DNA of 64,000 nucleotides from Muribaculaceae bacterium (GTDB taxonomy: Bacteria; Bacteroidota; Bacteroidia; Bacteroidales; Muribaculaceae). The stretch lies in NCBI GenBank assembly GCA_017462345.1, contig JAFTRI010000008.1:1-64000 (forward strand), written 5' to 3'. Position numbers and translations under genes: made by a program. Shown piece after piece: positions 8,160-17,944 of this stretch. A model generated the notes under the pieces. The model was not told the DNA's origin, made no database searches, and worked only from the letters and a program-made list of their open reading frames with translations. The number at the start of each line of letters is the position of its first letter. Positions within the stretch are counted from its first letter, which is position 1.

Positions 8160-9290
8160 ATGAAATTCAACGTTCCGAGCAAGACGCTCTACAATTACGT
8201 TTCGTCAGTGAGCAAAGTAATCAACTCGAAGAATGCACTTTCCATTCTCAACAACTTCCTGTTCTCACTCGAAGGAAATACATTGACCATCACTGCATCA
8301 GACCTTGAAAATACCCTTACCGCCCGTGTCCCCGTAACAGAAGCGGAAGGAGAAGGGAAATTCTGCGTGGATGCCCGTCGCGTTGTCGACCTGCTAAAGG
8401 AGATGCCTGACCAAGGAATAACGTTTGACATCAACGATGACAACCTGTCGGTAGACATCACCTACCCCAGCGGCAACTACAGTTTCATCGCCCTTAACGG
8501 CAATGAATACCCGTCGAATGAAAATGCTGCCGATGCGACAGAGAGACTTGAATTCACCTGTCCGACAGAACAGATAATAAAGGGCATAGACAACACCTTG
8601 TTTGCTGTAGGCAATGATGACCTGCGCCCGCAAATGATGGGTATCCTCTGGGACATCAAGCCCGATGCAATCACATTTGTCGCTACTGACACGCGCAAGT
8701 TAGTGAAATACCGCAATGCCCTTTCGGCTCCCGGCGTTGAAGGGTCATGTATTCTCCCGCTGAAGCCCGCGACCGTAATCAAGAACGTATTTGCCAAAGA
8801 GCAGGAAGTCAAAGTCACTATCGAGCCCAAGAGCGCGACATTTGAAAGTCCGTCATTCACATTCAACTGCCGTTTCATCAAAGGCAACTTCCCCGACTAT
8901 AACCGCGTAATCCCTACCAATAATCCCTACGTTCTCACAATCGACCGCCAGTCGTTCCTGAACGCAGTGAGACGCGTGGGGGTGTTCGTAGACCCGGGTC
9001 ACGGACTTGTAAAATTCAAACTCACACCGGACAAGATCATACTTAAGGCACAAGACAACAACTTCTGCACCTCGGCATGGGAATCAGTACCATGTGACTT
9101 CACCGGCAATGAGATGATAATAGGTTTCAGCGCGCCCTATCTTATCGAGATATTCGGTACACTGTCTACATCGGACATCGTCATAAAGCTGTCAGACCCG
9201 AGCAAGCCCGGCGTATTCCTCCCATCGGAAAACGAAGCCGACAGCGAATTGCTCATGCTGCTAATGCCAATGACTGTCTCTGACTTCTAA
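8160..9290 (+). CDS. dnaN: DNA polymerase III subunit beta (sliding clamp)
   Basis: The DNA polymerase III sliding clamp. The 376 residues show the three-fold clamp layout: an N-terminal MKFNVPSKTLYNYVSSVSKVINSKNALSILNNF, the GNEYPS loop near residue 120, a central domain with RPQMMGILWDIKPDAITFVATDTRKL, and the C-terminal hydrophobic-pocket end LLMLLMPM. As a ring it tethers polymerase and repair proteins to DNA. Length matches the family. An exonuclease gene of the DnaQ type follows 12 bases later, so the two replication proteins are probably made from one transcript. Confidence 0.97.
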   Translation: MKFNVPSKTLYNYVSSVSKVINSKNALSILNNFLFSLEGNTLTITASDLENTLTARVPVTEAEGEGKFCVDARRVVDLLKEMPDQGITFDINDDNLSVDITYPSGNYSFIALNGNEYPSNENAADATERLEFTCPTEQIIKGIDNTLFAVGNDDLRPQMMGILWDIKPDAITFVATDTRKLVKYRNALSAPGVEGSCILPLKPATVIKNVFAKEQEVKVTIEPKSATFESPSFTFNCRFIKGNFPDYNRVIPTNNPYVLTIDRQSFLNAVRRVGVFVDPGHGLVKFKLTPDKIILKAQDNNFCTSAWESVPCDFTGNEMIIGFSAPYLIEIFGTLSTSDIVIKLSDPSKPGVFLPSENEADSELLMLLMPMTVSDF

Positions 9291-9302
9291 TACTTTAGCC
9301 AG

Positions 9303-10064
9303 ATGGAACTGAACCTGACAAAACCCATAGTATTCTTTGACCTTGAGACAACGGGCACGAACGTGCAGCATGACCGCATCGTAGAAATATCCTACATCAA
9401 AGTGATGCCTTCGGGACAAGAGATAGAGAAAGCGATAAGAATAAATCCAGAGATGCCAATCCCGGCAGAAGCGACAGCCGTACACCACATCACCGACGAT
9501 GATGTCAAGGATTGCAGGACATTCAAGCAGGTGGCTCACGACCTGGCACAAGTGTTCACAGGCTGTGACATCGGCGGATTCAATTCCAACCGCTTTGACA
9601 TCCCGATGCTCGTTGAGGAATTCATGCGCGCAGGTATAGACTTTGACTGCACCAAATGCAGGCTTATCGATGTGCAGACGATTTTCCACAAGATGGAACA
9701 GCGCACACTTGTCGCCGCCTACAAGTTCTACTGTGACAAGAACCTTGAGGACGCCCATTCGGCAGCAGCCGACACACGTGCGACATACGAGGTCCTGAAA
9801 GCCCAACTCGACCGTTACAGCACACTGAAAAACGACATCAACTTCCTGTCGGAGTTCTCTACACAGCACAAGAATGCCGATCTTGCCGGACGCATCATCT
9901 TTAATGCCGACAACAAGGAGGTATTCAATTTCGGTAAATACAAAGGGCAACTTGTCGAAGATGTATTCCGCCGGGACATGGGTTACTACGGCTGGATGAT
10001 GCAAGGTGATTTCGCCGCCAATACCAAGAAAGTGATTACAAACATAAAACTACGCATGAAATAG
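9303..10064 (+). CDS. DnaQ-like DEDDh 3'-5' exonuclease
   Basis: A 3'-5' exonuclease of the DnaQ/RNase T superfamily. Catalytic residues visible: Asp13 and Glu15 (FFDLETTG), Asp99 (NRFDIPML), His152 and Asp157 (AHSAAADTRAT), the DEDDh set. The C-terminal extension (about residues 200-253) carries FNFGKYKGQLVEDVF, a small domain also seen in exonuclease X-like proteins and as DUF3820. It is probably an epsilon-like proofreading or repair exonuclease; in Bacteroidales the PolIIIalpha/epsilon assignment is uncertain, so I give no symbol. It lies directly after dnaN and two bases before coaBC. Confidence 0.9.
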   Translation: MELNLTKPIVFFDLETTGTNVQHDRIVEISYIKVMPSGQEIEKAIRINPEMPIPAEATAVHHITDDDVKDCRTFKQVAHDLAQVFTGCDIGGFNSNRFDIPMLVEEFMRAGIDFDCTKCRLIDVQTIFHKMEQRTLVAAYKFYCDKNLEDAHSAAADTRATYEVLKAQLDRYSTLKNDINFLSEFSTQHKNADLAGRIIFNADNKEVFNFGKYKGQLVEDVFRRDMGYYGWMMQGDFAANTKKVITNIKLRMK

Positions 10065-10065
10065 G

Positions 10066-11262
10066 ATGTTAAACGGCAAGCATATAATACTCGGAATATC
10101 AGGTGGCATAGCGGCGTACAAATCGGTGTATCTGCTACGTCTGCTGATTAAGGCAGGAGCCGAAGTCCAGGTAGTGATAACTCCTGCGGGAAAGGAATTC
10201 ATCACTCCGGTCACATTGTCGGCACTGAGCGGGAAACCTGTCATCAGTGATTTCTTCACAGCCAATACCGGAGAATGGCACAGCCATGTCGACCTCGGAC
10301 TATGGGCCGACGCAATGGTTATAGCCCCTGCCACAGCATCGACAATAGCCAAGATGGCCAACGGTGTTGCCGATAATATGCTTATCACCACCTATCTTTC
10401 ATCCAAATCGCCTGTATTCATTGCTCCGGCAATGGATCTTGACATGTTTGCCCATCCGTCGACCAAGCGCAATCTTGAATTGTTGCGCTCATACGGCAAC
10501 CACATCATTGAACCGGCATCAGGAGAACTGGCAAGCCATCTCTTCGGGAAAGGCAGGATGGAAGAGCCGGAAAATATCGTAAGACATCTGGACGATTATT
10601 TTGCGACGGCATCGGACTTGGCAGGAAAGCATGTCCTTATCACGGCAGGTCCCACATACGAGAAGATAGATCCTGTGAGATTCATCGGCAACTATTCATC
10701 AGGCAAAATGGGATATGCAATCGCAGAAGAGGCAGCACACCGCGGAGCTGAGGTGACAATTGTCAGCGGTCCGGTCGCGGTAACCGCCAAGAATCCTGGC
10801 ATTACGGTAATTAATGTGGAATCGGCACAAGAGATGCATGACGAATGCGTGAAACTGTTCCCGTCGACCGACTTGGCTATCATGTGTGCAGCAGTTGCCG
10901 ACTACACACCGGCACATCCGTCAAATGTCAAAATAAAGCGAGAAAAAGATGAAATTCCGGTCATCAGGCTGGTAAAGAATCCCGATATTGCCGCATGTCT
11001 CGGAGGGATGAAACGCGAGGGACAAATCCTTGTGGGATTCGCATTAGAGACCAATGACGAAAATGCAAACGCCCTTGACAAGATGCGGCGGAAGAATCTT
11101 GACATGATTGTACTCAATTCACTGCGGGACAAGGGTGCAGGATTCCGCACCGACACCAACAAGGTGACAATATTCAACACAGACGGAAGCCGGACCGATT
11201 TCCCGATGAAAAACAAGACCGAAGTTGCAAAAGATATTATTGACGCTATCATAAACAGATGA
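10066..11262 (+). CDS. coaBC: Bifunctional phosphopantothenoylcysteine decarboxylase / phosphopantothenate-cysteine ligase
   Basis: CoaBC (Dfp) makes 4'-phosphopantetheine from phosphopantothenate and cysteine in coenzyme A synthesis. Residues 1-175 are the FMN-binding decarboxylase (GISGGIAAYKS, His74 in WHSHVDL); residues 185-398 are the ligase (ITAGPTYEKIDPVRFIGNYSSGKMG, then a KIKREK-like loop). Aligned to the E. coli enzyme, the Asn of the PXMNXXMW motif is Asp124 (PAMDLDMF) and the Cys of the flexible flap is Ser157 (LASHLFGKGRM), both at positions described as important for decarboxylation; see findings. Its stop overlaps the next start by four bases. Confidence 0.95.
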   Translation: MLNGKHIILGISGGIAAYKSVYLLRLLIKAGAEVQVVITPAGKEFITPVTLSALSGKPVISDFFTANTGEWHSHVDLGLWADAMVIAPATASTIAKMANGVADNMLITTYLSSKSPVFIAPAMDLDMFAHPSTKRNLELLRSYGNHIIEPASGELASHLFGKGRMEEPENIVRHLDDYFATASDLAGKHVLITAGPTYEKIDPVRFIGNYSSGKMGYAIAEEAAHRGAEVTIVSGPVAVTAKNPGITVINVESAQEMHDECVKLFPSTDLAIMCAAVADYTPAHPSNVKIKREKDEIPVIRLVKNPDIAACLGGMKREGQILVGFALETNDENANALDKMRRKNLDMIVLNSLRDKGAGFRTDTNKVTIFNTDGSRTDFPMKNKTEVAKDIIDAIINR

Positions 11263-12173
11263 CACCAACAGTATTCAAGCATATCATATTGTCATTGGCC
11301 GCACTCCTTCCTTTCATGGCAAGTGCCCAGGAACTGAACTGCAAAGTAGAGGTAAACACCGACCAGATACAAGGGACTAACAAGCAGGTGTTTGAAACGC
11401 TTGAAAGTTCAATCAACGACTACATGAACACCACCAAGTTCTCGCAGGCACAGTTTTCCCCCAACGAGAAAATAGAGTGCCAGCTGTTTTTCACGATAAA
11501 GGAATACACCGACAATATCATGAAAGGCGATTTACAGATCCAGGCAATACGTCCGGTGTATAACAGTTCCTATACATCGACGCTAATAAACTTCAAGGAT
11601 ACCAAGATAGAGTTTTCCTATCAGGAAAACGAGCCGCTGATATTTTCGGAGAACTCTATGGAGAGCAATCTGACAGCGATACTGAATTTCTATGCTTATT
11701 TCATCCTTGCCGTAGACTTTGACTCATTCTCCCCTCGTGGCGGAGAACAATTCTACGAGAGAGCCGACTATATAGTACAGATGGCACAGTCATCGGGTGA
11801 AAGCGGATGGAAAGCCTTCGAAGACAACAAGAACCGTAGTTCGGTACTTACCGCCTACACCCAACCTTCGACAGCAGGTATCAGAGACCTGTTATACGAA
11901 TATCACCGCACAGGTCTTGACGAGATGGCATTGAGTCCCGACAAAGGGCGCGCGAAGATAACATCGACAATCAGCCATATCCAGAAGATATATGAAGTGG
12001 CACCGATGTCGGTAGCCCTGTCGATGTTCAAGGATGCCAAACTTGATGAGCTGGTAAACATATATTCCAAATCGCCACAGAGCGAGCGGGATAATGTGTA
12101 CGAAATCCTGTACCCCATTTATCCCACAGAGACCGACAGGCTGAACAAGATAAAAACCGGCGAGACCAAATAA
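11259..12173 (+). CDS. DUF4835 family secreted protein
   Basis: A 304-residue protein with a cleavable signal peptide (cut after FMASAQ, residue 23) and then QELNCKVEVNTDQIQGTNKQVFETLE, the hallmark start of DUF4835. The family is largely confined to Bacteroidota and sits between coaBC and recN, as here. I recall a proposed link of this family to the type IX secretion machinery (PorD), which the sequence itself does not show. The conserved body includes NFYAYFILAVDFDSFSPRGGEQFYERA. The start overlaps the coaBC stop (ATGA). Confidence 0.85.
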   Translation: MTPTVFKHIILSLAALLPFMASAQELNCKVEVNTDQIQGTNKQVFETLESSINDYMNTTKFSQAQFSPNEKIECQLFFTIKEYTDNIMKGDLQIQAIRPVYNSSYTSTLINFKDTKIEFSYQENEPLIFSENSMESNLTAILNFYAYFILAVDFDSFSPRGGEQFYERADYIVQMAQSSGESGWKAFEDNKNRSSVLTAYTQPSTAGIRDLLYEYHRTGLDEMALSPDKGRAKITSTISHIQKIYEVAPMSVALSMFKDAKLDELVNIYSKSPQSERDNVYEILYPIYPTETDRLNKIKTGETK

Positions 12174-12184
12174 CCACGTCTACC

Positions 12185-13861
12185 ATGCTTGAATCACTCC
12201 ACATTGCCAACTATGCCCTCATCGACAGCGTCGAAATCGAGTTTCACAGAGGCTTCAACACAATAACCGGAGAAACCGGTGCCGGCAAGTCAATAATGCT
12301 CGGTGCATTATCGTTGCTGCTCGGCGGACGCGCCGATGCAAAAACTGTAAGAGACGCAAACCGCAAGTCCATTATCGAGGCGGTATTCTCAGCCGGTGAC
12401 TATCCTGCCCTAAGCGAATATTGCCGGACAAATGACATAGAATGGGATGATAGCCAGTGTATCCTGCGCAGGGAGATTGCCCCTGCCGGCCGATCGAGGG
12501 CGTTCATCAACGACTCTCCCGTAACGCTTTCCCAGCTTGAGACCGTGGCAATGCAGCTTATCGACATACATTCCCAACACCAGAACCAGTTACTGACATC
12601 GCCTGATTACCAGTTGCGCATAATCGACAATCTTGCGGGAAATGGAGACCGACTGAGAAAATACGAATCGCAATACAATAACTACCGCAATGCACTGAAA
12701 CAGCTGAAAGAGACACGCGAAGCCATCGAGAAAGACCAGAACGATGAGGATTTCACCCGTTTCCAATTGGAACAGCTTGAGGAGATGCGTCTTGTCGAGG
12801 GGGAACAGGAGGAGCTTGAACGCGAACGCGAACTGCTTTCCAACATGACCGACATCAAGATGACCCTTAACAGCGCACTTGACGCGCTGTATAACGGCAA
12901 GAGCAACGCACTGTCCCTGCTGAGTGAAGCCGTCGAGAACTGCGAAGAACTCAACCCGGTGCTTGAAGACGCAGAATCACTCACACAACGGCTTGAGTCG
13001 GCACGTATCGAGATACAGGATATTGCCGAGACATTATCGGACTATGACAGCAACCTCAATGCCGACCCCGATGAACTTGAACGAATCGAAGACCGCCTAA
13101 ACAGCATATACTCTCTCGAACACAAGCACAAAGTGTCAACGGTAGAGGAACTGATTGCCCTACGTGACAATCTGCGAAAACGGCTCGACGAACTTGAGAG
13201 CAGTGACATCACTATCGACGAGCTTGAAAAAGAGGTCAATCACAGACGTGCAGCCGCAATCGGAACCGCACATGAAATATCGGCAGCACGAAAAGCCGAA
13301 GCATTGAAATTTGCCGCTGAGCTAAAAAAACGGGCATTACCGTTAGGTATGAAAAACCTGCGATGTGAAATCAATGTTTCCCCGGCAGAAATGTCTCTAA
13401 CGGGAACCGACAAAGTCGAATTCCTTTTTTCCTTCAACAAGAACCAGCCCCTGATGCCGGTAGGAGGAACCGCATCAGGAGGAGAAATATCACGTCTCAT
13501 GCTATCGGTAAAAAGCATTATTGCCGACAAGATGCAACTGCCGTCAATAATATTTGACGAGGTAGACACCGGAGTCTCAGGCGATGTCGCCAACCGCATG
13601 GGAGAAATGATGCAATCCATTGCACGCAATATCCAGGTATTGGCGATAACGCACCTGCCACAGGTCGCAGCTTTGGGAGACCACCATTTCAAAGTGTTCA
13701 AAGAGGATGACGAACAGTCAACCCTGACACGCATAAAGGAACTGACGGAAGAGCAGCGCATAGGCGAACTCGCGGTTATGCTCAGCGGTTCAAAGGTCGA
13801 CGATGCAGCACTCGCCAACGCCCGTTCCCTCCTTAACAACAGAAAACATCAACTATCATGA
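12185..13861 (+). CDS. recN: DNA repair protein RecN
   Basis: An SMC-like ATPase that acts in double-strand break repair. Walker A GETGAGKS is at residues 29-36, and the start MLESLHIANYALID is typical. A long coiled coil (about residues 150-380) separates the ATPase halves; the signature ASGGEISRLML and Walker B SIIFDEVDTGVSG lie near residues 428-465, followed by the ITHLPQVAA switch. At 558 residues it has the usual length. It starts 11 bases after the DUF4835 gene, and its stop overlaps the start of rlmB. Confidence 0.96.
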   Translation: MLESLHIANYALIDSVEIEFHRGFNTITGETGAGKSIMLGALSLLLGGRADAKTVRDANRKSIIEAVFSAGDYPALSEYCRTNDIEWDDSQCILRREIAPAGRSRAFINDSPVTLSQLETVAMQLIDIHSQHQNQLLTSPDYQLRIIDNLAGNGDRLRKYESQYNNYRNALKQLKETREAIEKDQNDEDFTRFQLEQLEEMRLVEGEQEELERERELLSNMTDIKMTLNSALDALYNGKSNALSLLSEAVENCEELNPVLEDAESLTQRLESARIEIQDIAETLSDYDSNLNADPDELERIEDRLNSIYSLEHKHKVSTVEELIALRDNLRKRLDELESSDITIDELEKEVNHRRAAAIGTAHEISAARKAEALKFAAELKKRALPLGMKNLRCEINVSPAEMSLTGTDKVEFLFSFNKNQPLMPVGGTASGGEISRLMLSVKSIIADKMQLPSIIFDEVDTGVSGDVANRMGEMMQSIARNIQVLAITHLPQVAALGDHHFKVFKEDDEQSTLTRIKELTEEQRIGELAVMLSGSKVDDAALANARSLLNNRKHQLS

Positions 13862-14616
13862 TCGATCGTAACGAATATATCTTCGGTATAAGAGCCGTGA
13901 TGGAGGCTATCGAAGCAGGAAAGGACATTGACAAGATATTCATCAAGAAAGACCTGCAAGGAGAGCTCGCAGGAGAGCTGTTTAACCTTATCAGGCAATA
14001 CCGCATAGTGACACAACGGGTTCCGGTGGAACGCATCAACAAGATCACGCGTAAGAACCACCAGGGGGTTGTGGCTTTACTTTCAGCCGTATCCTATCAT
14101 TCTCTCGAAAATCTCGTACCTCAACTCTATGAGGATGGTGTCTTGCCATTCGTAGTGGTACTCGACGGTATAACTGATGTACGTAATTTCGGTGCGATAG
14201 CCCGCACATGCGAATGTGTAGGAGCCGATGCCGTAGTAATTCCCGAACGAGGGAGCGTAAGTGTAAATGCCGATGCCGTGAAGACGTCGGCAGGAGCACT
14301 GCATCATCTGCCCGTGTGCCGGGAACGCAATGTAGCCTCCGCCGTCCGTTTCCTTAAAGACAACGGATACAAAATCGTGGCAGCCTCGGAAAAAGCCGAC
14401 ATAAACTACACACAAGCCGAATATACCGTACCCGTTGCCCTCGTAATGGGCGCAGAAGATACAGGCATTTCACCTGAAGTACTACGGATGTGTGACACAT
14501 TCGTGTCAATCCCGATGTTCGGGCGAATCAGCTCCCTGAACGTGTCGGTTGCAGCAGGCGTAATGATGTACGAAGTCGTACGCCAACGTCTTGCAGCAGA
14601 CATGAAAGTGTTGTGA
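13858..14616 (+). CDS. rlmB: 23S rRNA (guanosine-2'-O)-methyltransferase RlmB
   Basis: A SpoU/TrmH-family 2'-O-ribose methyltransferase. Residues 1-80 form the substrate-binding N domain (RNEYIFGIRAVMEAI); the SPOUT domain carries motif 1 (DGITDVRNFGAIARTCE), motif 2 (ALVMGAEDTGIS) and motif 3 (IPMFGRISSLNVSVAAG), the knot that binds S-adenosylmethionine. The length of 252 residues and the N domain fit RlmB, which modifies G2251 of 23S rRNA, better than tRNA-specific TrmH. It overlaps recN by four bases. A related SpoU enzyme with other specificity cannot be excluded. Confidence 0.88.
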   Translation: MIDRNEYIFGIRAVMEAIEAGKDIDKIFIKKDLQGELAGELFNLIRQYRIVTQRVPVERINKITRKNHQGVVALLSAVSYHSLENLVPQLYEDGVLPFVVVLDGITDVRNFGAIARTCECVGADAVVIPERGSVSVNADAVKTSAGALHHLPVCRERNVASAVRFLKDNGYKIVAASEKADINYTQAEYTVPVALVMGAEDTGISPEVLRMCDTFVSIPMFGRISSLNVSVAAGVMMYEVVRQRLAADMKVL

Positions 14617-14664
14617 CAAAACAAATAATAACATCTAACATTATACACTATTTCAAAAAACTTT

Positions 14665-15855
14665 ATGGCTAAGATTGGATCAGTAATGACACCTGTGGGA
14701 CGCAAGGCGTTACTATTAGGAAGTGGAGAATTAGGCAAAGAAGTTGCCCTCGAACTGCAACGCTACGGAGTGGAAGTCGTAGCATGTGACAAATATGCCA
14801 ATGCTCCGGCTATGCAGGTTGCCCACCGTTGCCACGTATTCAACATGCTTGACGGCAAAGCTTTGCGCGAAGTGATAGAACAAGAAAAGCCCGACCACAT
14901 CATTCCCGAAGTCGAGGCAATCGCAACCCCGGTACTTCGTGAACTCGAAGCAGAAGGCTACAATGTGACACCCACTGCACAGGCAGCATGGCTGACAATG
15001 AACCGCGAAGGGATACGACGCCTCGCTGCCGAAGAACTCGGCATCACGACATCACCCTACCGGTTTGCCTCTGATTACGAGGAATTCAAAGCCGCAGTCG
15101 AGGAAATAGGGATTCCCTGTGTAGTCAAGCCTATTATGAGTTCATCGGGTCACGGTCAAAGCGTGATCAAAAAAGCCGAAGACATCGAGACCTCTTGGAA
15201 GACAGCCCAGGAAGGCGGGCGCGCCGGAGCAGGACGCGTCATTGTAGAGGGCTTTATTAAATTTGATTATGAAATCACCTTATTGACCGTGCGCAGCTGT
15301 TCGGGAACGACATTCTGTGCTCCGGTGGGACATATCCAGATTGATGGAGACTACCGCTATTCATGGCAACCGCAGGCAATGACCGACAAAGCACTCGAAC
15401 AGGCACAAGAAATTGCCCGAAAAGTTACAGACGCACTCGGCGGTTACGGAATCTTCGGGGTTGAACTGTTTGTCAAAGGGGATGAAGTCATATTCAGTGA
15501 AGTCTCACCGCGCCCCCACGATACCGGTATGGTAACGATGATATCACAGGACATGAGTGAATTCGCGCTCCATGCACGTGCATTGCTCGGCCTCCCTGTC
15601 CCGGCAATCCGTTTCCTCGGAGCATCGGCATCACGAGCCGTCGTTGTTGAAGGCGATACCGACAAGATCGAGATGGACAACCTTGAAGAGGTTCTTGCCG
15701 AACCAGGTGTACAGATACGTATCTTCGGCAAACCGGAAATCAAAGGTCACCGCCGCATGGGAGTGATACTTGCAACCGATGAAACAGTCGAGGCTGCCCG
15801 CGATAAAGCGGAACGGGCCTATAACAGACTACGGGTTAACGTATTGCCACGATAA
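14665..15855 (+). CDS. purT: Formate-dependent phosphoribosylglycinamide formyltransferase
   Basis: PurT (GAR transformylase 2) uses formate and ATP to formylate glycinamide ribonucleotide, the third step of purine synthesis, without folate. The 396-residue ATP-grasp protein begins with an [20 protein letters not shown] nucleotide-like N domain; the central ATP-binding region includes [13 protein letters not shown] and [18 protein letters not shown], and [16 protein letters not shown] carries Mg-binding residues. The C-terminal domain HRRMGVILA is typical. A hairpin terminator follows 26 bases after the stop. Confidence 0.96.
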   Translation: MAKIGSVMTPVGRKALLLGSGELGKEVALELQRYGVEVVACDKYANAPAMQVAHRCHVFNMLDGKALREVIEQEKPDHIIPEVEAIATPVLRELEAEGYNVTPTAQAAWLTMNREGIRRLAAEELGITTSPYRFASDYEEFKAAVEEIGIPCVVKPIMSSSGHGQSVIKKAEDIETSWKTAQEGGRAGAGRVIVEGFIKFDYEITLLTVRSCSGTTFCAPVGHIQIDGDYRYSWQPQAMTDKALEQAQEIARKVTDALGGYGIFGVELFVKGDEVIFSEVSPRPHDTGMVTMISQDMSEFALHARALLGLPVPAIRFLGASASRAVVVEGDTDKIEMDNLEEVLAEPGVQIRIFGKPEIKGHRRMGVILATDETVEAARDKAERAYNRLRVNVLPR

Positions 15856-15880
15856 GCATATATACTTGTTTAAATACCAT

Positions 15881-15923
15881 ATCCGGTCGGGGGGGAGCAG
15901 CCTTCGGCCGGATTCTATTTTTT
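15881..15923 (+). terminator. Terminator of purT
   Basis: A 9-bp stem with one G-T pair (15881-15889 with 15905-15913) followed by a T-rich tail to 15923, between the convergent purT and helicase genes; it overlaps the last codons of the latter. Confidence 0.7.
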
Positions 15924-17930
15924 ACGCGGGCGGCGTGGCGAGCGGAGACGTGAGGCAATTTTCCTATGCTTCCCGGCAAGAGTCTCCTCACCTATCCTCT
16001 CATACAGGTCGGCGACACGGGTATGTGCTGCCGGTTCCTTACCATTGCAATCGATGGCAAGAAGATACCAATTAAGGGCATCATACAACTCATCCCGTTT
16101 CATAAATATATTCCCCAACTGGAACGCAGCATTATAATCGGATGCATCTATTGCCAGAACATTACGGAAACATTCCTCAGCACCTGCGTCATCTCCTGCA
16201 TCCATCAGCGCAAGCCCTTTCCCATACATCGCAGGGACACATTCAGGATCAAGGCTCAAAGCCTTGTCATAATTGGCTATCGCAGGAGTGTAGTCGGCCG
16301 CTTCATGCAGGCAATCATCTCCCATCATGACATATTCACGAGCAAGCGAGCGGAAACGGGACGAATGTTCGTCAAGTACCCGCCGATATGCCTCAATCTC
16401 AGACTGCAACCTCGGAATTACTGACAACTTGCGTCTTACCAGTCTCATTACCGGCTTGTTCTCTATTTCGCTTCGTGATTTCATGGCTTCCACAAACTTG
16501 TCCACAGCGGTCTCCATATCTCCGTTATCAAATGCCTCGGCAGCCTGATGGTAACAGTCATCGGCATGAGCCCTCTGCAACGCACGGTCAATCGACGACG
16601 TATCATTGAATCCCTTGCTGAAAGCGACAATCGCAGGATTGACAAAGATGTCCCGCGTGGTCAGACTGCTCCTTAGAATCATGCCTTCAAAACTTGTGCA
16701 CCGGCTCAACGCCACATAGGACTGTCCGCTACTGAAAGCCCCGCGTCCCATATCGATAATAACATTATTGAATGTAAGCCCCTGACTTTTATGCACAGTC
16801 AGCGCCCAGGCAAGTTTAAGGGGGAATTGCGTAAAAGCGCCAATCTCTTTCTCGATTACACGCTTGCTCTTTTCATCATACTCATACCTTATATTTCCCC
16901 ACTTTTCCGGTTCTATCTCATAACGTGACCCGTCTTCAAGCTCAACTTCAAGCGTACTGTCGTCAGCCCGGCATACACGCCCTATAGTACCGTTTACCCA
17001 CCGGCGTGAGCGGTCATTTTTGATAAACACCACCTGTGCACCGACTTTCAGGGTCAACTCCATCGACGTAGGCAATGAGTTCTCGGGAAACTCCCCTGTT
17101 ATATATCCGTAATAAGTTATCTCAGGAGTCCTCAGCCTGTTGAGGTGTTCCTCGTTTATACAGTCAACCATGTCCCTACGTGTGGCAAGAGTCATCACCA
17201 TCCGCTCCACGTTGCTATCGCCCGATGCCGTATCTTCAGCACGTACTACCCGACTGTTCAGACGCATAATATCCTGCTGGGAAGGATGTCCTACGCGAAT
17301 ACGGTCAAGCATCGAGATGAAATCACTGTCCTTCTGCCTGTATATCTTGCGCAATTCTATCGGGACAATATTTATTTTACTGAAAGCATGGGCATTGAAA
17401 AAAAACGAATCAGGATAATGTTTCCGCAATAATTCACGCATATCATGGGTAACCACCGGCTCAAGCTGGAAAACATCCCCCACAAGGAGCAACTGCTTTC
17501 CTCCGAAAGGTTCACGCATGTTTCCCGAGTACACTCTCAGCAGTTTATCCATAAAGTCTATTACATCTGCTCTGACCATCGATATTTCATCAATGATGAT
17601 GAGTTCCAGACTTTTAATAATCTTGCGCAACTCTTTGGGATATTTCATGCGACTGCGCAGCCGGTTTACAGCGAATTCCGGATCATCGGGCAGTAAAGGC
17701 TTTAACGGAATACGGAAAAACGAATGCATCGTCACCCCTCCGACATTTACCGCAGCAATACCGGTCGGAGCCAATATCACATAATTCTTGCGGGTATTGG
17801 CACATATATACCGGAGAAATGTCGATTTTCCGGTACCGGCCTTTCCGGTAAGAAACACCGACTGGCGAGTATAACTCACCAGTTTCCACACATTCTGAAA
17901 TTCGGGATTATCGAGATCAATATTATGCAA
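15915..17930 (-). CDS. Pif1-like helicase with C-terminal tetratricopeptide repeats
   Basis: A superfamily 1B helicase of the Pif1/RecD2 kind. Walker A GKAGTGKST is at residues 29-37, then LAPTGIAAVNVGG (motif Ia), LIIIDEISMV (motif II), LVGDVFQLEPV (motif III), and the late motifs TVHKSQGLTFNNV and YVALSRCTSFEGM. From about residue 470 the protein continues into repeated helices with TPR spacing (YTPAIANYDKALSLDPECVPAMYGKGLALM and two further copies) and ends in a Lys/Arg tail. There is no ATG in reach upstream; a TTG at 17930 preceded by GGAG fits the conserved beginning. The outer membrane protein gene lies 14 bases upstream. Confidence 0.88.
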   Translation of the reverse strand: MHNIDLDNPEFQNVWKLVSYTRQSVFLTGKAGTGKSTFLRYICANTRKNYVILAPTGIAAVNVGGVTMHSFFRIPLKPLLPDDPEFAVNRLRSRMKYPKELRKIIKSLELIIIDEISMVRADVIDFMDKLLRVYSGNMREPFGGKQLLLVGDVFQLEPVVTHDMRELLRKHYPDSFFFNAHAFSKINIVPIELRKIYRQKDSDFISMLDRIRVGHPSQQDIMRLNSRVVRAEDTASGDSNVERMVMTLATRRDMVDCINEEHLNRLRTPEITYYGYITGEFPENSLPTSMELTLKVGAQVVFIKNDRSRRWVNGTIGRVCRADDSTLEVELEDGSRYEIEPEKWGNIRYEYDEKSKRVIEKEIGAFTQFPLKLAWALTVHKSQGLTFNNVIIDMGRGAFSSGQSYVALSRCTSFEGMILRSSLTTRDIFVNPAIVAFSKGFNDTSSIDRALQRAHADDCYHQAAEAFDNGDMETAVDKFVEAMKSRSEIENKPVMRLVRRKLSVIPRLQSEIEAYRRVLDEHSSRFRSLAREYVMMGDDCLHEAADYTPAIANYDKALSLDPECVPAMYGKGLALMDAGDDAGAEECFRNVLAIDASDYNAAFQLGNIFMKRDELYDALNWYLLAIDCNGKEPAAHTRVADLYERIGEETLAGKHRKIASRLRSPRRPRKK

Positions 17931-17944
17931 AGTCTCCGGCTTTA

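Noticed and set aside
9261-10004. A 247-residue minus-strand frame opposite the DnaQ-like gene
   Set aside because: A mirror frame of a real gene with all catalytic motifs on the plus strand.
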